Shown: one piece after another, positions 8,509 to 18,200 of the stretch
Layout: every line of letters begins with the position of its first letter
Position numbering within the stretch: the stretch's first letter is position 1
Assembly (NCBI RefSeq): GCF_900103445.1
Contig: NZ_FNHS01000011.1
Span: 186,001-250,000, forward strand
Source: Methylobacterium phyllostachyos
Lineage (GTDB): Bacteria; Pseudomonadota; Alphaproteobacteria; Rhizobiales; Beijerinckiaceae
DNA: 64,000 bases
Reading direction: 5' to 3'
Position numbers and translations under genes: made by a program
The notes under the pieces: model-generated
Database searches by the model: none
The model's input: only the letters and a program-made list of their open reading frames with translations
What the model was told of the DNA's origin: nothing

Positions 8509-9588
8509 ATGTCGAGTCTGACCGAGCGCAAGGCGCGCCTGATCGTCCACGGCGACCGACCCTACAATGCCGAGCCGCCCCTGGACCGTCTGCGCGCCGC
8601 GTACCGGACCCGTGCCGGCGACTTCTACGTCCGTTGCCACGGCGACGTGCCGGAGATCGACGCGGAGACATCGCGCCTCACCCTCGATGGCGCTGTGGAC
8701 ACGCCGATGGACGTCTCGCTGGATGATCTGCGTGGCCGTTTCCGCACCGTCACGGTGACGGCGACGCTGCAGTGCGCCGGCAATCGGCGGGCCGACATGC
8801 GTGCCGTCGCGCCCGTTTCGGGAGACCCCTGGGACGGCGGCGCCATCGGCACGGCCGACTGGACGGGCGTCCGCCTGGGCGACCTCCTGCGCGCCGCCGG
8901 GGCCCGCACAGGCACGGACCGCCACGTCGCCTTCGAGAGCCACGACGTGGTCGATGGCCGCCCCTACGGAGTCTCCATCCCCCTCGCCAAGGCGCTGGCT
9001 CACGATACCCTGCTGGCCTTCGCCATGAACGGCGAACCCCTGCTGCCCGAGCACGGCTTCCCGATGCGCGCGGTGGTGCCGGGCTTCGCGGGCGTGCGCA
9101 GCCCCAAATGGCTGCGGCGCATCACGGTGCAGGATCATCCCTCGGACCACCCGATCCAGGCGGGCGACTACAAGCTGTATCCGCCGGATGTAACCGCCGA
9201 GACCGCTGATCCGGCCCGGGGCCACACCATCGACACCCTGCCGCTGAACGCGGCGATCTGCGAGCCCGCACGCGGCGCCGTTCTGGGGCCCGGGGCGTGC
9301 CGGATCCGGGGCTACGCGGTCGCGGGCGACCGGGCCGTCATCCGCGTCGATGTCTCCGGGGATGGCGGGCGGAGCTGGATCCAGGCAGCGCTCGAACACG
9401 CCCCCGACGCGCCGTTCGCCTGGACCTTCTGGACCGCCGAGCTCGACCTGCCGCCAGGGGAGCACGACCTCGCCGTCCGGGCCTGGGACTCGGCCGGCCA
9501 GACCCAGCCGGCGCTGCCCGACGACGTCTGGAACCACAAGGGCTACCTCTGCACCTGCTGGCACCGGGTGCGCGTGCGCGTCACCTGA
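8509..9588 (+). CDS. Sulfite-oxidase-family molybdopterin oxidoreductase
   Basis: 359 residues matching haem-free sulfite oxidases of the plant/SorA type. 'TATLQCAGNRR' carries the conserved Cys89 that ligates molybdenum, 'GVRSPKWLRRI' is the substrate-site stretch, and residues about 240-359 form the Ig-like dimerisation domain ('DVSGDGGRSW'). There is no Tat or Sec signal and no cytochrome domain, so a cytoplasmic enzyme with an unknown acceptor is inferred. A role in sulfite detoxification or another molybdenum-dependent oxidation is possible. No cytochrome gene is adjacent. The start ATG follows 'cggagccgaagccccg'. Confidence 0.9.
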   Translation: MSSLTERKARLIVHGDRPYNAEPPLDRLRAAYRTRAGDFYVRCHGDVPEIDAETSRLTLDGAVDTPMDVSLDDLRGRFRTVTVTATLQCAGNRRADMRAVAPVSGDPWDGGAIGTADWTGVRLGDLLRAAGARTGTDRHVAFESHDVVDGRPYGVSIPLAKALAHDTLLAFAMNGEPLLPEHGFPMRAVVPGFAGVRSPKWLRRITVQDHPSDHPIQAGDYKLYPPDVTAETADPARGHTIDTLPLNAAICEPARGAVLGPGACRIRGYAVAGDRAVIRVDVSGDGGRSWIQAALEHAPDAPFAWTFWTAELDLPPGEHDLAVRAWDSAGQTQPALPDDVWNHKGYLCTCWHRVRVRVT

Positions 9589-9602
9589 CGGCCCCTCCTG
9601 TC

Positions 9603-9812
9603 CTATCGCAGGGTCGGCGACTCGCCGGGTTTCAGGTGGCGGTCTTCGCCATCGGGGCCACCGGGGGAGACGTGATCGTTGAGGCGTCCGAGATGGTCGA
9701 AGACGTGCTCGAAGGCCTTCGTGACAGCCTGCTCGAAGGAGCCATCGCCCGTCCCCTGTGCGGCCCTGAGGGCGCTGAGCAAGGCCCGGTGCTTTTCGGT
9801 ATCCTCGGACAT
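9603..9812 (-). CDS. Small hypothetical protein
   Basis: 69 residues beginning 'MSEDTEKHRALLSALRAAQG', with a predicted helical N-terminal half and a polar tail. A strong GGGAGGATGAC lies directly upstream of the ATG at 9812, which favours it over the longer frame starting at 9854. No family recognised. It converges on the sulfite-oxidase gene with a 14-base gap. Confidence 0.55.
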   Translation of the reverse strand: MSEDTEKHRALLSALRAAQGTGDGSFEQAVTKAFEHVFDHLGRLNDHVSPGGPDGEDRHLKPGESPTLR

Positions 9813-9988
9813 GTCATCCTCCCGGCCGGCGAGGACGCCGGCTCGGCAAGCCAATCACCATGAGAGACCCCGGTTCCTGCGCATCGTCGATCCTGGATCC
9901 GCCAGGGGACACCGTGGACCCGTCGGATCGATGCGCGAGGCCACGCACGGTCTGACCGACCTGTCGTGGGCTCACGGCCGCGCGGCGT

Positions 9989-10570
9989 CGCAAGCACGGT
10001 CCGGCAAGGCGATCGTTCGACGGCACCCTGGCCGGGTCCTTCACCGGGCACCCGCATCGCGACCCGCGGACCGGCGAGACCCACGCGATCGCCTACGACG
10101 GCCGCGTCTGGGACAGCGTCCGCCACGTCGTCGTCGCGCCGACCGGGCAGGTCGTGCGGGATGTGGCGATCCCGGTCGCGCATGGCCCCTGCATCCATGA
10201 CTGCGCGTTCACGGCACGCTTCGTGATCGTGCTCGATCTACCCGTGACCTTCTCGTTCCGGGCCCTGCTCGCCGGGTACCGCTTCCCGTTCCGATGGAAC
10301 CCCCGCCACGGGGCTCGGGTGGGCCTCCTGCCCCGGCAAGGCGACGGCGCCGACATCCTCCGGTGCGAGGTCGATCCCTGCTTCGTGTTCCACATAGCCA
10401 ACGCCTACGAGGACGCGGACGGGCAGGTGATCCTGGACGTGATCGCCTACGCCACGGTGTTCACCGCTATCGGGGGCGGGCTCGACGAGCCGGGCCGCCT
10501 CGGGCACCGGATCCCGTCGGGCTTTCACGGCAACTGGTTCCCGGCGCACGACCCGTCCGGAATGGTCTGA
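9989..10570 (+). pseudogene. Carotenoid oxygenase (RPE65-like) internal fragment
   Basis: From about 10016 the frame reads 'FDGTLAGSFTGHPHRDPRTG', then 'HGPCIHDCAFTARFVIVLDL' and 'CFVFHIANAYEDADG'. These are middle-region motifs of carotenoid/lignostilbene cleavage dioxygenases, including the His in the HD segment that normally helps bind iron. Only about 180 of the usual 450-500 residues are present: the N-terminal third lacks a frame and start, and after 'YATVFTAIGGGLDEPGRLG' the sequence runs into an unrelated tail and stop. It is best read as a gene remnant rather than a short functional enzyme. Confidence 0.7.
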
Positions 10571-10673
10571 TCCGACGCGGACGCGGCGTCCTGACGGTCG
10601 GAGCGGCGTCAAGGCGATCGGCGCGCACGAACCAGGACGGATTGTCCGACGGGACCGACCTCTGCAGGGTGAC

Positions 10674-11312
10674 TCAACCCGCAGCCGTCCATCCGATCAC
10701 CGCCATCATGGGATCGCCGGGCCCTCCCTCAGGCTTGAGGGCATGGCCCTCGATACGGGCGAAGCCGGCGCGTTGAAGGTACAGACCGACAAGCTGGGCA
10801 TGCCCCGCGCCGTCGAGGGCATTCCAGATGGCGACCGCCTTGGTCGGGAAGCACCGGTTGGAGAAACTGATCACCACTGGGGCGCCGGGACGCAGCACGC
10901 GCGCGACCTCGGACAGGACGGCCCCGGGCCGCTGCAGGTACTGCACCGAGACGCACATCAAAGCGGCGTCGACGCTCGCGGTCTCGAGGGGCAGGTTCGT
11001 CTCTGCGTTGAGGTCCTGCACGAAGTGTTGGGTCAGGCGCGGGTTGGCGGCGAGTTCCGCCGCATTCAATCCGTGGCCGATGACGCGCGCGTAGGCGACC
11101 TCGTCCGGGAGGTGGCTGACCCAACTCGACATCAGGTCGAGGACGATGCCGCCCTCGGGGACGACCGTTCTGTAGAGATCGGTGACGGCGGCGATCGCCG
11201 CGGCGTCGATATGCGTGACGAAGCGCGGCTGCGCGTAGAAGAGCGAGTCGGGCGCAGGATCAGGCTTCGCGAACGCCTCGGGCGGAAAGTCTGGCAGATC
11301 CTGGGTCGTCAT
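10674..11312 (-). CDS. Class I SAM-dependent methyltransferase
   Basis: 212 residues. Motif I is divergent ('GGIVLDLMSSWVSHLP' in place of the usual DxGxGxG), followed by 'VQDLNAETNLPLETASVDAA' and 'VLSEVARVLRPGAPVVISFS', as in type-11 methyltransferases. 'SNRCFPTKAVAIWNAL' near residue 155 is typical of a subgroup annotated only as methyltransferase. The start at 11312 has a purine-rich GAAGGCGAG upstream. It converges on the carotenoid-oxygenase fragment. Substrate unknown. Confidence 0.8.
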   Translation of the reverse strand: MTTQDLPDFPPEAFAKPDPAPDSLFYAQPRFVTHIDAAAIAAVTDLYRTVVPEGGIVLDLMSSWVSHLPDEVAYARVIGHGLNAAELAANPRLTQHFVQDLNAETNLPLETASVDAALMCVSVQYLQRPGAVLSEVARVLRPGAPVVISFSNRCFPTKAVAIWNALDGAGHAQLVGLYLQRAGFARIEGHALKPEGGPGDPMMAVIGWTAAG

Positions 11313-11663
11313 CGGTCTCGCCTTCGTATCGGATCCAGCTCTGCGGCGCGCGAACGCCTGCGCACCGGGGCGAGCCCGGAGACACCCGGCTCCGCGCCGC
11401 GGTCCGCGCTCCTAACCCAGGAGCGCGCGCCGCTTCATCGTAGCCTCTCGACGAGCCGCAATCCGCGTCGGGCTCGCGCGGTCACGCGTCGGCGCGCGGG
11501 TGCTGCCGGACGATAGTCCAGTCTCCCGGTTTGCGAGCCATCGCGGCCTGCGACTTAATCGACGGCTCCGCGACCGCCGTTCAGTTGGTTTCTCACAGAC
11601 GCAGCACTGGCTGGCGCTCATTCGGCTTGTCATGAGCGCCACGGATCCCGGCAGGTGGCAGTG

Positions 11664-12989
11664 ATGGTTGATCGACCAAGGGCCACCCGGAGCTTGCCAG
11701 CTGTCTCGACGCTGACGGCGACGGCCATCGTGGTGTCCGACATGATCGGCGTCGGGGTCTTCACCAGCCTTGGATTCCAGGCCCGGGACGTCCCGTCCGG
11801 CTTCGCCCTGGTCCTGCTGTGGGCCGTCGGCGGCGGCGTCGCGCTCTGTGGGGCGCTCTGCTACGCCGAACTCGCCACGATGTTTCCCCGCTCCGGCGGC
11901 GAGTACACGTTCCTCTCGCACATGTACGGTCCGGCGGTCGGGTTCATGGCCGGCTGGCTCTCGGCCACCGTCGGGTTCGCCGCGCCGGTGGCGCTCGCCG
12001 CCATGGCGTTCGGGCAATACGCCGAGGCTGTTCTGCCCGGCGCGCCCGCGCTTCTACTCGGTCTGGCGGTGATCGGGCTCGTCTCGGCCGTTCACCTGCG
12101 CGGCCTGCGCCACAGCAGCGTGTTTCAGGTCGGCTTCACGGTGCTGAAGCTCGCCCTGATCGTCGTGTTCATCGGGGTGGGGGTCACCCGAGGCGGGGGG
12201 CAACCCATCGGATTCGCCCCCGGCGCGCAGGACCTCACGCAGATCGTCAGCGCCGGCTTCGCGGTCAGCCTGGTCTTCGTGATGTACGCGTATTCAGGCT
12301 GGAACGCCGCGACCTACATCGTCGGCGAGCTCCGCGATCCGCAGCGCAGCCTGCCGCGGGCCTTGCTGGCCGGGACGGGTTGCGTGGTGGTGCTCTACGT
12401 CGCGCTGAACGCGGTGTTCCTCTACACGACGCCGCTGACGGAGCTCGCCGGCCAAGTCGAGGTCGCCGTGATCGCCGGGCGTCACGTCTTCGGCGAGGCG
12501 GGTGGCCGCCTCGTCGGCCTCCTGATCTGCGCCGGCCTGATTCCGACGATCAGCGCGATGATGTGGATCGGTCCCCGCGTGACGGTGGCGATGGGTGAGG
12601 ACGTGGCGCCCCTGCGGCTGTTCGCGCGCCGCGCGCGCAACGGCGTACCGACCGCCGCAATCCTGCTTCAAGGCGGCGTCGCCAGCCTCCTCCTCCTGAC
12701 GCAGAGCTTCGAGGCGGTGCTGGCCTTCGTCCAGTTCGGCCTGATCGCCTGCTCCTTCCTGACCGTGCTCGGCCTGATCAAGCTCCGGATCACCCGGCCC
12801 GACCTTCCACGACCGTGCCGGACCTGGGGCTATCCGTTCACGCCGCTGGTCTTCCTCGCGGTGACCCTGTTCATGATGGTCTATCTCGTGGCGGTGAGAC
12901 CCTTCCAGTCCCTGGCGGGTCTGCTCATGATGCTGGCTGGCCTCGTCCTGTACGCGCTCGCGACGGTGCGAAGACGGCGCAGAGCCTGA
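11664..12989 (+). CDS. APC family amino acid permease
   Basis: 441-residue inner-membrane transporter with about 12 hydrophobic segments. The first carries 'VSDMIGVGVFTSLGFQ', equivalent to the GIGxGxF substrate-backbone loop of APC transporters; 'GALCYAELATMFPRSGGEY' is the conserved TM2-3 region. AGGTGG lies 7 bases upstream of the ATG at 11664; a GTG three codons earlier is also possible. No linked catabolic gene indicates which amino acid or amine is carried. Confidence 0.88.
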   Translation: MVDRPRATRSLPAVSTLTATAIVVSDMIGVGVFTSLGFQARDVPSGFALVLLWAVGGGVALCGALCYAELATMFPRSGGEYTFLSHMYGPAVGFMAGWLSATVGFAAPVALAAMAFGQYAEAVLPGAPALLLGLAVIGLVSAVHLRGLRHSSVFQVGFTVLKLALIVVFIGVGVTRGGGQPIGFAPGAQDLTQIVSAGFAVSLVFVMYAYSGWNAATYIVGELRDPQRSLPRALLAGTGCVVVLYVALNAVFLYTTPLTELAGQVEVAVIAGRHVFGEAGGRLVGLLICAGLIPTISAMMWIGPRVTVAMGEDVAPLRLFARRARNGVPTAAILLQGGVASLLLLTQSFEAVLAFVQFGLIACSFLTVLGLIKLRITRPDLPRPCRTWGYPFTPLVFLAVTLFMMVYLVAVRPFQSLAGLLMMLAGLVLYALATVRRRRRA

Positions 12990-13021
12990 CGGCCATGCAC
13001 CCGTACTCTTGTCACCGAACT

Positions 13022-13753
13022 CTAGCCGGCGTCGGATTTGCTGGCGCGCAGCACGTCGAGCCGATACTCGGCCGTCCTCGCCTGCTTCACGACCGTCGCG
13101 AAGTCCCGCGCGCCTGCGATGAAGCCTTCGGCCGCCTCGTCGCCGGAGAGTGGATAGTGGGTCACGCCAAGCCAGTGGACCAGAACGATATCGGCTTGGG
13201 GTAACAGGGCGCCTTCGACCCGTGCGACCAGACGCGCGAGATCGGCGCGGTCGAGATAGTACGCCACCTCCGAGATCACGATGAGGTCGAACCGCCCGTC
13301 CGGCCAAGCGCCAGGGACGGCCGCCAGCTGGAAGTGCGCATTCGGGCAATCGGCGCATCGCGCACGAGCCGCCTCCAGAACGGACGGCACCACGTCGAGG
13401 CCGATCAGCGTGTCGCAGCGGCGACAGAGCTGGTGCGTGAACACGCCGATCGAGCAGCCGACTTCCAGGGCGGATGCGTAATGGGCGCGCGGCAGGGCAG
13501 CCAGCGTCGCGGCGTACTTGTCGCGCTCGTACGGGCTCGTGGCGAAGTGCCACGGATCCGCTTCGGTCGCGTACATTCCCTGGAAGTAGTTCGGATCGAG
13601 GGTTTTCGTTCGACGCCCTGTTGGAGCGTCGGTCGGCCGGTCGGACGTCGTCTCCAAGCCTGCGGCTCCTCTGATCCCGATCAAGGTACTCGTGGCGGCG
13701 ACAGCTCCGGACTGGATCAGGCGACGGCGTGAGACGGGCTCGCGAACACGCAC
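13022..13753 (-). CDS. NodS-like SAM-dependent methyltransferase with Tat-like leader
   Basis: 243 residues from a GTG at 13753, which has GAGG about six bases upstream. Residues about 5-30 look like a twin-arginine signal ('SRRRLIQSGAVAATSTLIG'), and the catalytic part starts at 'LDPNYFQGMYATEADPWHFA', a hallmark of the NodS/nodulation-type methyltransferase family. 'ALEVGCSIGVFTHQLCRRC' is SAM motif I, and 'FDLIVISEVAYYL' is motif post-I/II. Methyltransferases need cytoplasmic SAM, so a real Tat signal would be odd; the leader may be a retained anchor or a recent fusion. A start at 13795 adds 14 residues. Not near any nod gene. Confidence 0.75.
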   Translation of the reverse strand: MRVREPVSRRRLIQSGAVAATSTLIGIRGAAGLETTSDRPTDAPTGRRTKTLDPNYFQGMYATEADPWHFATSPYERDKYAATLAALPRAHYASALEVGCSIGVFTHQLCRRCDTLIGLDVVPSVLEAARARCADCPNAHFQLAAVPGAWPDGRFDLIVISEVAYYLDRADLARLVARVEGALLPQADIVLVHWLGVTHYPLSGDEAAEGFIAGARDFATVVKQARTAEYRLDVLRASKSDAG

Positions 13754-14299
13754 GATACACCTCGGAAGCAACGGGCCATGCGATTGGGGAACCACAGGTG
13801 ATCGGGACAGTTCCGGGCACCTCTGGCGGTCTTGAGAGGCTGCGCTTCGGCGCTGACGCCGGTCCGCTTCGATGCTGTCACGACCGAGAGTGGCCCCTGC
13901 TCCCTCACGTCAGAGGCGCCCAGACGCGTCTGCTTTCGCGATGCGCCGGCTGGATGTCCTGATTGGGCGCGAAGCCGAATGGCTGGCTTTGCGCTGGATG
14001 GCGGTCCAGCATGGCGCAGTCTGGCCGAAAACGGCCTCCTGACACCCCAACGCAGGCGACCACACGTGGCCGTGCAGTTCGCGGAAGCGGTCGTCTGTTT
14101 TGCCGCCGTTCTAGCAATGACACGCCCGATCCAGCCGTTCAGCGGCCTTTCGCAAGCGATCGAGGGTGGGCACGGCCTGCGCTGTAGCATCCTCAGCCCA
14201 GCCGGCTGCTTACACCCGGCATGGCCACAGGCCTCCGAAGTGCGCGGTATCGGGCTGCGGTGGCCGGCCGGTCGCAGCTCGGACGGCGATCAACCGGTT
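13754..14299. other. Gap without a recognisable gene
   Basis: 546 bases with open frames on both strands but no frame with family similarity, membrane segments or a good ribosome-binding site. Possibly decayed coding DNA; no terminal repeats of an insertion sequence were seen. Confidence 0.4.
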
Positions 14300-14587
14300 C
14301 TAAGGATAAGCATGGTGCCGTGTCCGCTCGAACCGGTCGGCACACGGCTTATCAAAAAGGGCGCACGGTGGCTGAGCGCCCAAAGGTTCTGCCAGCATGG
14401 TTTGTCCGCCGATGTCCCCCAACGCGTGACGCTGAGAGTATTGTGATCGCGGATCGAAATAGGGATCGGATGTGTAACTACTCATGAATGCGCCGCCGGC
14501 AGGCATCTCGCTTTCAGAGCACGCCGGCGTCATCAGGCCGAACGAGGTTAGAAGGATAGAGACGATGAGACTTTTTCGGAAAAGCAT
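14300..14587 (-). CDS. Small exported or lipoprotein-like hypothetical protein
   Basis: 95 residues beginning 'MLFRKSLIVSILLTSFGLM', then 'TPACSES': a positively charged start, a hydrophobic core and a cysteine in a near-lipobox position (MTPAC). The rest is polar and Ser/Tyr/Pro-rich with no known domain. The internal ATG at 14587 is chosen because it begins the signal sequence; its ribosome-binding site (GGAAAAA) is weak. It lies next to an AT-rich region that could hold its promoter. Confidence 0.45.
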   Translation of the reverse strand: MLFRKSLIVSILLTSFGLMTPACSESEMPAGGAFMSSYTSDPYFDPRSQYSQRHALGDIGGQTMLAEPLGAQPPCALFDKPCADRFERTRHHAYP

Positions 14588-15207
14588 TGGTTTTTCCAAA
14601 CAGATCAATTCCGACATTCATTGCAATGATTAAGGTGTATGTGTCGAGACATCGATAAGATTTACAGCATCGTTCATCGAAAATTGGACAGCTTAAGCGA
14701 AATATCGGACTGAGATCATGCGATCGTTAGAGAGTCTATTTCAATATGATCAAGACAACTCCATGGGCTGATCGCATAAGATCAATGAGCCAATGAGTCG
14801 AAGATTAATTATCGATAAATCAACAACGATCACCATTTAGCTATACGTCGCCCGTGCCGAACGCAATTGAACACGATGCTAGAAAATCAAACCGGATTTA
14901 ATTTCTAAAAACCAATTTCATTGCTGAAACGATCCCTCTGCGGTCCCGTCATAGGGCTGGGATGCACATGCACCCCGAAGCTCAGTTATTAAAATACCGG
15001 AGACGTCTTTTTCGGTAACAAAAAAATTGTTCAAGATGTAAGGGCGAATTCATTCGAAGCACTCTCGGGAGTGATTTATATAACCGTGAAGCAGAGCATA
15101 AGTCCCGCTCCCCCTCCACAATCCGAGCCTCCTTCTGCCGTCTTTGACTGAGGCCCGAAACACGGCCTGAAGAGCCGCAGAATTTTGGCGAAAAACGCGA
15201 TTGACCG
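14588..15207. promoter_or_regulatory. AT-rich intergenic region upstream of the RND efflux operon
   Basis: 620 bases that are visibly AT-rich (especially 14620-15080), in sharp contrast to neighbouring GC-rich genes, with no credible frame. It separates the divergent small exported protein and the efflux operon and probably holds both promoters. Several TGATC/GATCA words occur, but no clear direct or inverted operator repeat was found. Confidence 0.4.
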
Positions 15208-18200
15208 ATGGATCTTGTTCGGTTCGCCCTGAAATTCCGCAAGAGCTTCTATGTTCTTGCCGTTCTCATGTTCCTCGCGGGCATCGGCTCGATCGCGGTG
15301 GCGCCGAAGGACGTGCTGCCGTCCGTGGATATACCCGTCGTCGTCGTGGTCTGGACCTATAACGGCCTTGACGCGACCGATATGGTCCAGCGCATCACGA
15401 ACTACAGCGAGTTCTCGCTGTCGAGCAACGTGAACAACATCCGGCGGATCGAGTCGACCTCGATCCAGGGGACCGTGACCGAACGGATCTACTTCGATTC
15501 CGCGGTCAGTATCGATCTCGCGATGACGCAGGTCGATTCGGCCATGAACGCCATCCGCTCGCGTATGCCGCCCGGGGTGCAGCCGCCGGTGATCATGCGG
15601 TTCTCCGCATCCTCGGTCCCCGTCATCCAGATGGCCCTGTCGTCGTCCGCGCCGCCCCTCACCAAGGTGTTCGATTACGCCCAGTATCGGACCCGCCGAC
15701 GGCTCGCCGAGGTGCCGGGCTCGACCCTGCCGTCCCCGTATGGCGGTGCGCCGCGTCAGGTGATGGTCGATCTCGACCCCGCCAAGCTGCGCGCGATCGG
15801 CATGACGCCGCTCGATGTCCTGAACGCGGTGCTCAAGCAGAACCTCGTCGTGCCCTCCGGGCTCGCAAAGATCGGGATGCAGCAATACACGGTCCGGCTG
15901 AATTCGAGCCCGCTCCTCGTCGATCAGCTCAATCGCATCCCGATCAAGGTCGAGAACAACCAGCCGGTCCTCCTCCGGGACGTCGCCCAGGTCCGGGACG
16001 GCTCGCCGCCGCAGATCAACATCGTCCGCGCCGACGGTCACCACTCCGTCCTCCTGCAGGTGCTGAAGAACGGCGCGGCCTCGACCCTCGACGTCGTGAA
16101 CGCGGTCAAGGCCGCCCTGCCCGACATCCATGCGGCCGCGCCGAAGGGCATGACGATCACGCCGCTGTTCGATCAGTCGGTCTTCGTCTCGGACGCCATC
16201 GCCGACGTGGTGCGCGAGGCCGTGATCGCGGCCGGCCTCACCGGTCTCGCGATCCTGCTGTTCCTGGGCTCGTGGCGCTCGACCCTCGTGGTGCTCGTCT
16301 CGATCCCGCTCTGCATCCTGACGTCCCTGTCGATCCTGGTCGCCATCGGGCAGACCATCAACGTGATGACGCTGGGCGGCCTTGCGCTCGCGGTCGGCAT
16401 CCTGGTGGACGACGCAACGGTGGCGATCGAGAACACCTACCGGATGTTCGAGGAGGGGTTCCCGTTCCGGCGCTCGGTGGTCGAGGGCGTCGCGGGCATC
16501 GCCAAGCCGGCGCTGATCTCGACACTGGCGATCTGCTCGGCCTTCTCGGCGGTCTTCTTCCTCACCGACGCGCCCCGCTACCTGTTCGTGCCGCAGGCCG
16601 AGGCGGTGGTGTTCGCGATGCTGACCTCATACCTGCTGTCGCGGACGCTCGTCGCCATCCTGATCGACGTCCTCGTGGCCCCGGAATACGCCCGGCATCA
16701 CGGCGGCCCGAAGCCGGCAGCCGACGGGGTGGCGCCGCAGCGACGGCGTTCGCTCCTCGGCCGGCTGCTCGGCTTTGCGCGACGCCCGCTCCTCTGGGTG
16801 TTGCGGTATCCGCTGCGCGGCGCGCTCGCCTTCCGAAGCGCCTTCGAGCGGGGCTTCACGCGGTTCCACGCGGGTTATGTCGGCCTTCTCTCCGCGGTGC
16901 TCCGCCACCCCGGCCGCGCCCTGTCCGGCGTGCTCTCCGTCTTCGTGTTGACCGCGGCGATCTTCCCCCTCGTGGGGCAGGATTACTTCCCGCCGATCGA
17001 ATCCAGCCAGATGACGCTGCATATCCGCACCCGTCCGGGCCAGCGGATCGAGCAGGCTGAAAAACGGTTCGCGCAGGTCGAGGACGTCGTCCGGCAGGTG
17101 GTCCCCAAGGACGAGCTCGGCCTCATCTTGGACAATATCGGCCTGCCGGCCTCGAACTACAATTTCGCCTTCATGGATGCATCGTTCGTCGCCTACAACG
17201 ACGGTCAGATGCTGATCAACCTGAAGGGCGAGCACAAGCCGATCTCCTTCTACGAGAAGCGCCTGCGCAGGGTCCTGCGCGATGCCTTCCCGGACGATGT
17301 CTTCTATTTCCAGCCCTCCGACATCATCACGCAGATCCTGAACTTCGGCACGATCGCGCAGATCGACGTACAGGTGTCGGGACGCCACGACGCCCAGGAT
17401 CTGGCCGTGGCACGCGATCTCGTACGGCGAATCTCGGCGGTCCGCGGGGCGGTCGATGTCCACCTCCACCAGATCGTCGACGCGCCGCAGATGTCCGTGA
17501 ACGTCGACCGCAGGCTCGCCTCGGAGATGGGCGTCAGCGAACAGTCCATCGCGCAGAACATGAATGTCTCGCTGTCGGGCTCCTTCCAGGTCAGTCCGAA
17601 CTTCTGGGCCGATCCGAAGTCTGGGATGCCCTATCAGCTCTGGGTCCAGACGCCGGAATGGCGCAACGCCGACATCGACCAGCTGATGAATACGCCGGTT
17701 TCGGTCCATGCGACCGGCCATGACAGGCCGGGCATTCCGATCCTGCTGTCGAACATCGCCACGATGCAGCGGCAGCCGGAGCAGACGGTGATCAATCACG
17801 TCAACCAGCAGCCGACCTTCGACATCCTCGCCAACGTCCAGGATGCCGATCTCGGCAGCGTCCGCAACGCCGTGGACGCGATCGTCGCCGAGGCCCAGGC
17901 CCGTCTGCCGGCCCCGGACAAGATCCGGGTTCGTGGCCAGATCGAGAGCATGGAGAGCGCCTTCACGCGCATCGAGATCGGGCTCGGGATCGCGCTGGTG
18001 GCGGTCTACCTGCTGCTCGTCCTGAACTACCAGACCTGGGTCGATCCCTTCGTGGTCATCGCCGCGCTGCCGCTCGCCTTCTGCGGCATCGTGATGAGCC
18101 TGTTCATCACCGGCACGGCCTTCTCGATCCCGGCCCTCTTCGGGGCGATCATGTCGGTGGGCGTGGCGAGCGCGAACTCAATCCTGCTCGTCACCTTCGC

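Noticed and set aside
13717..14190. Possible transposase-like frames in the gap after the NodS-like gene
   Set aside because: No catalytic DDE pattern or terminal repeats could be found in any frame.
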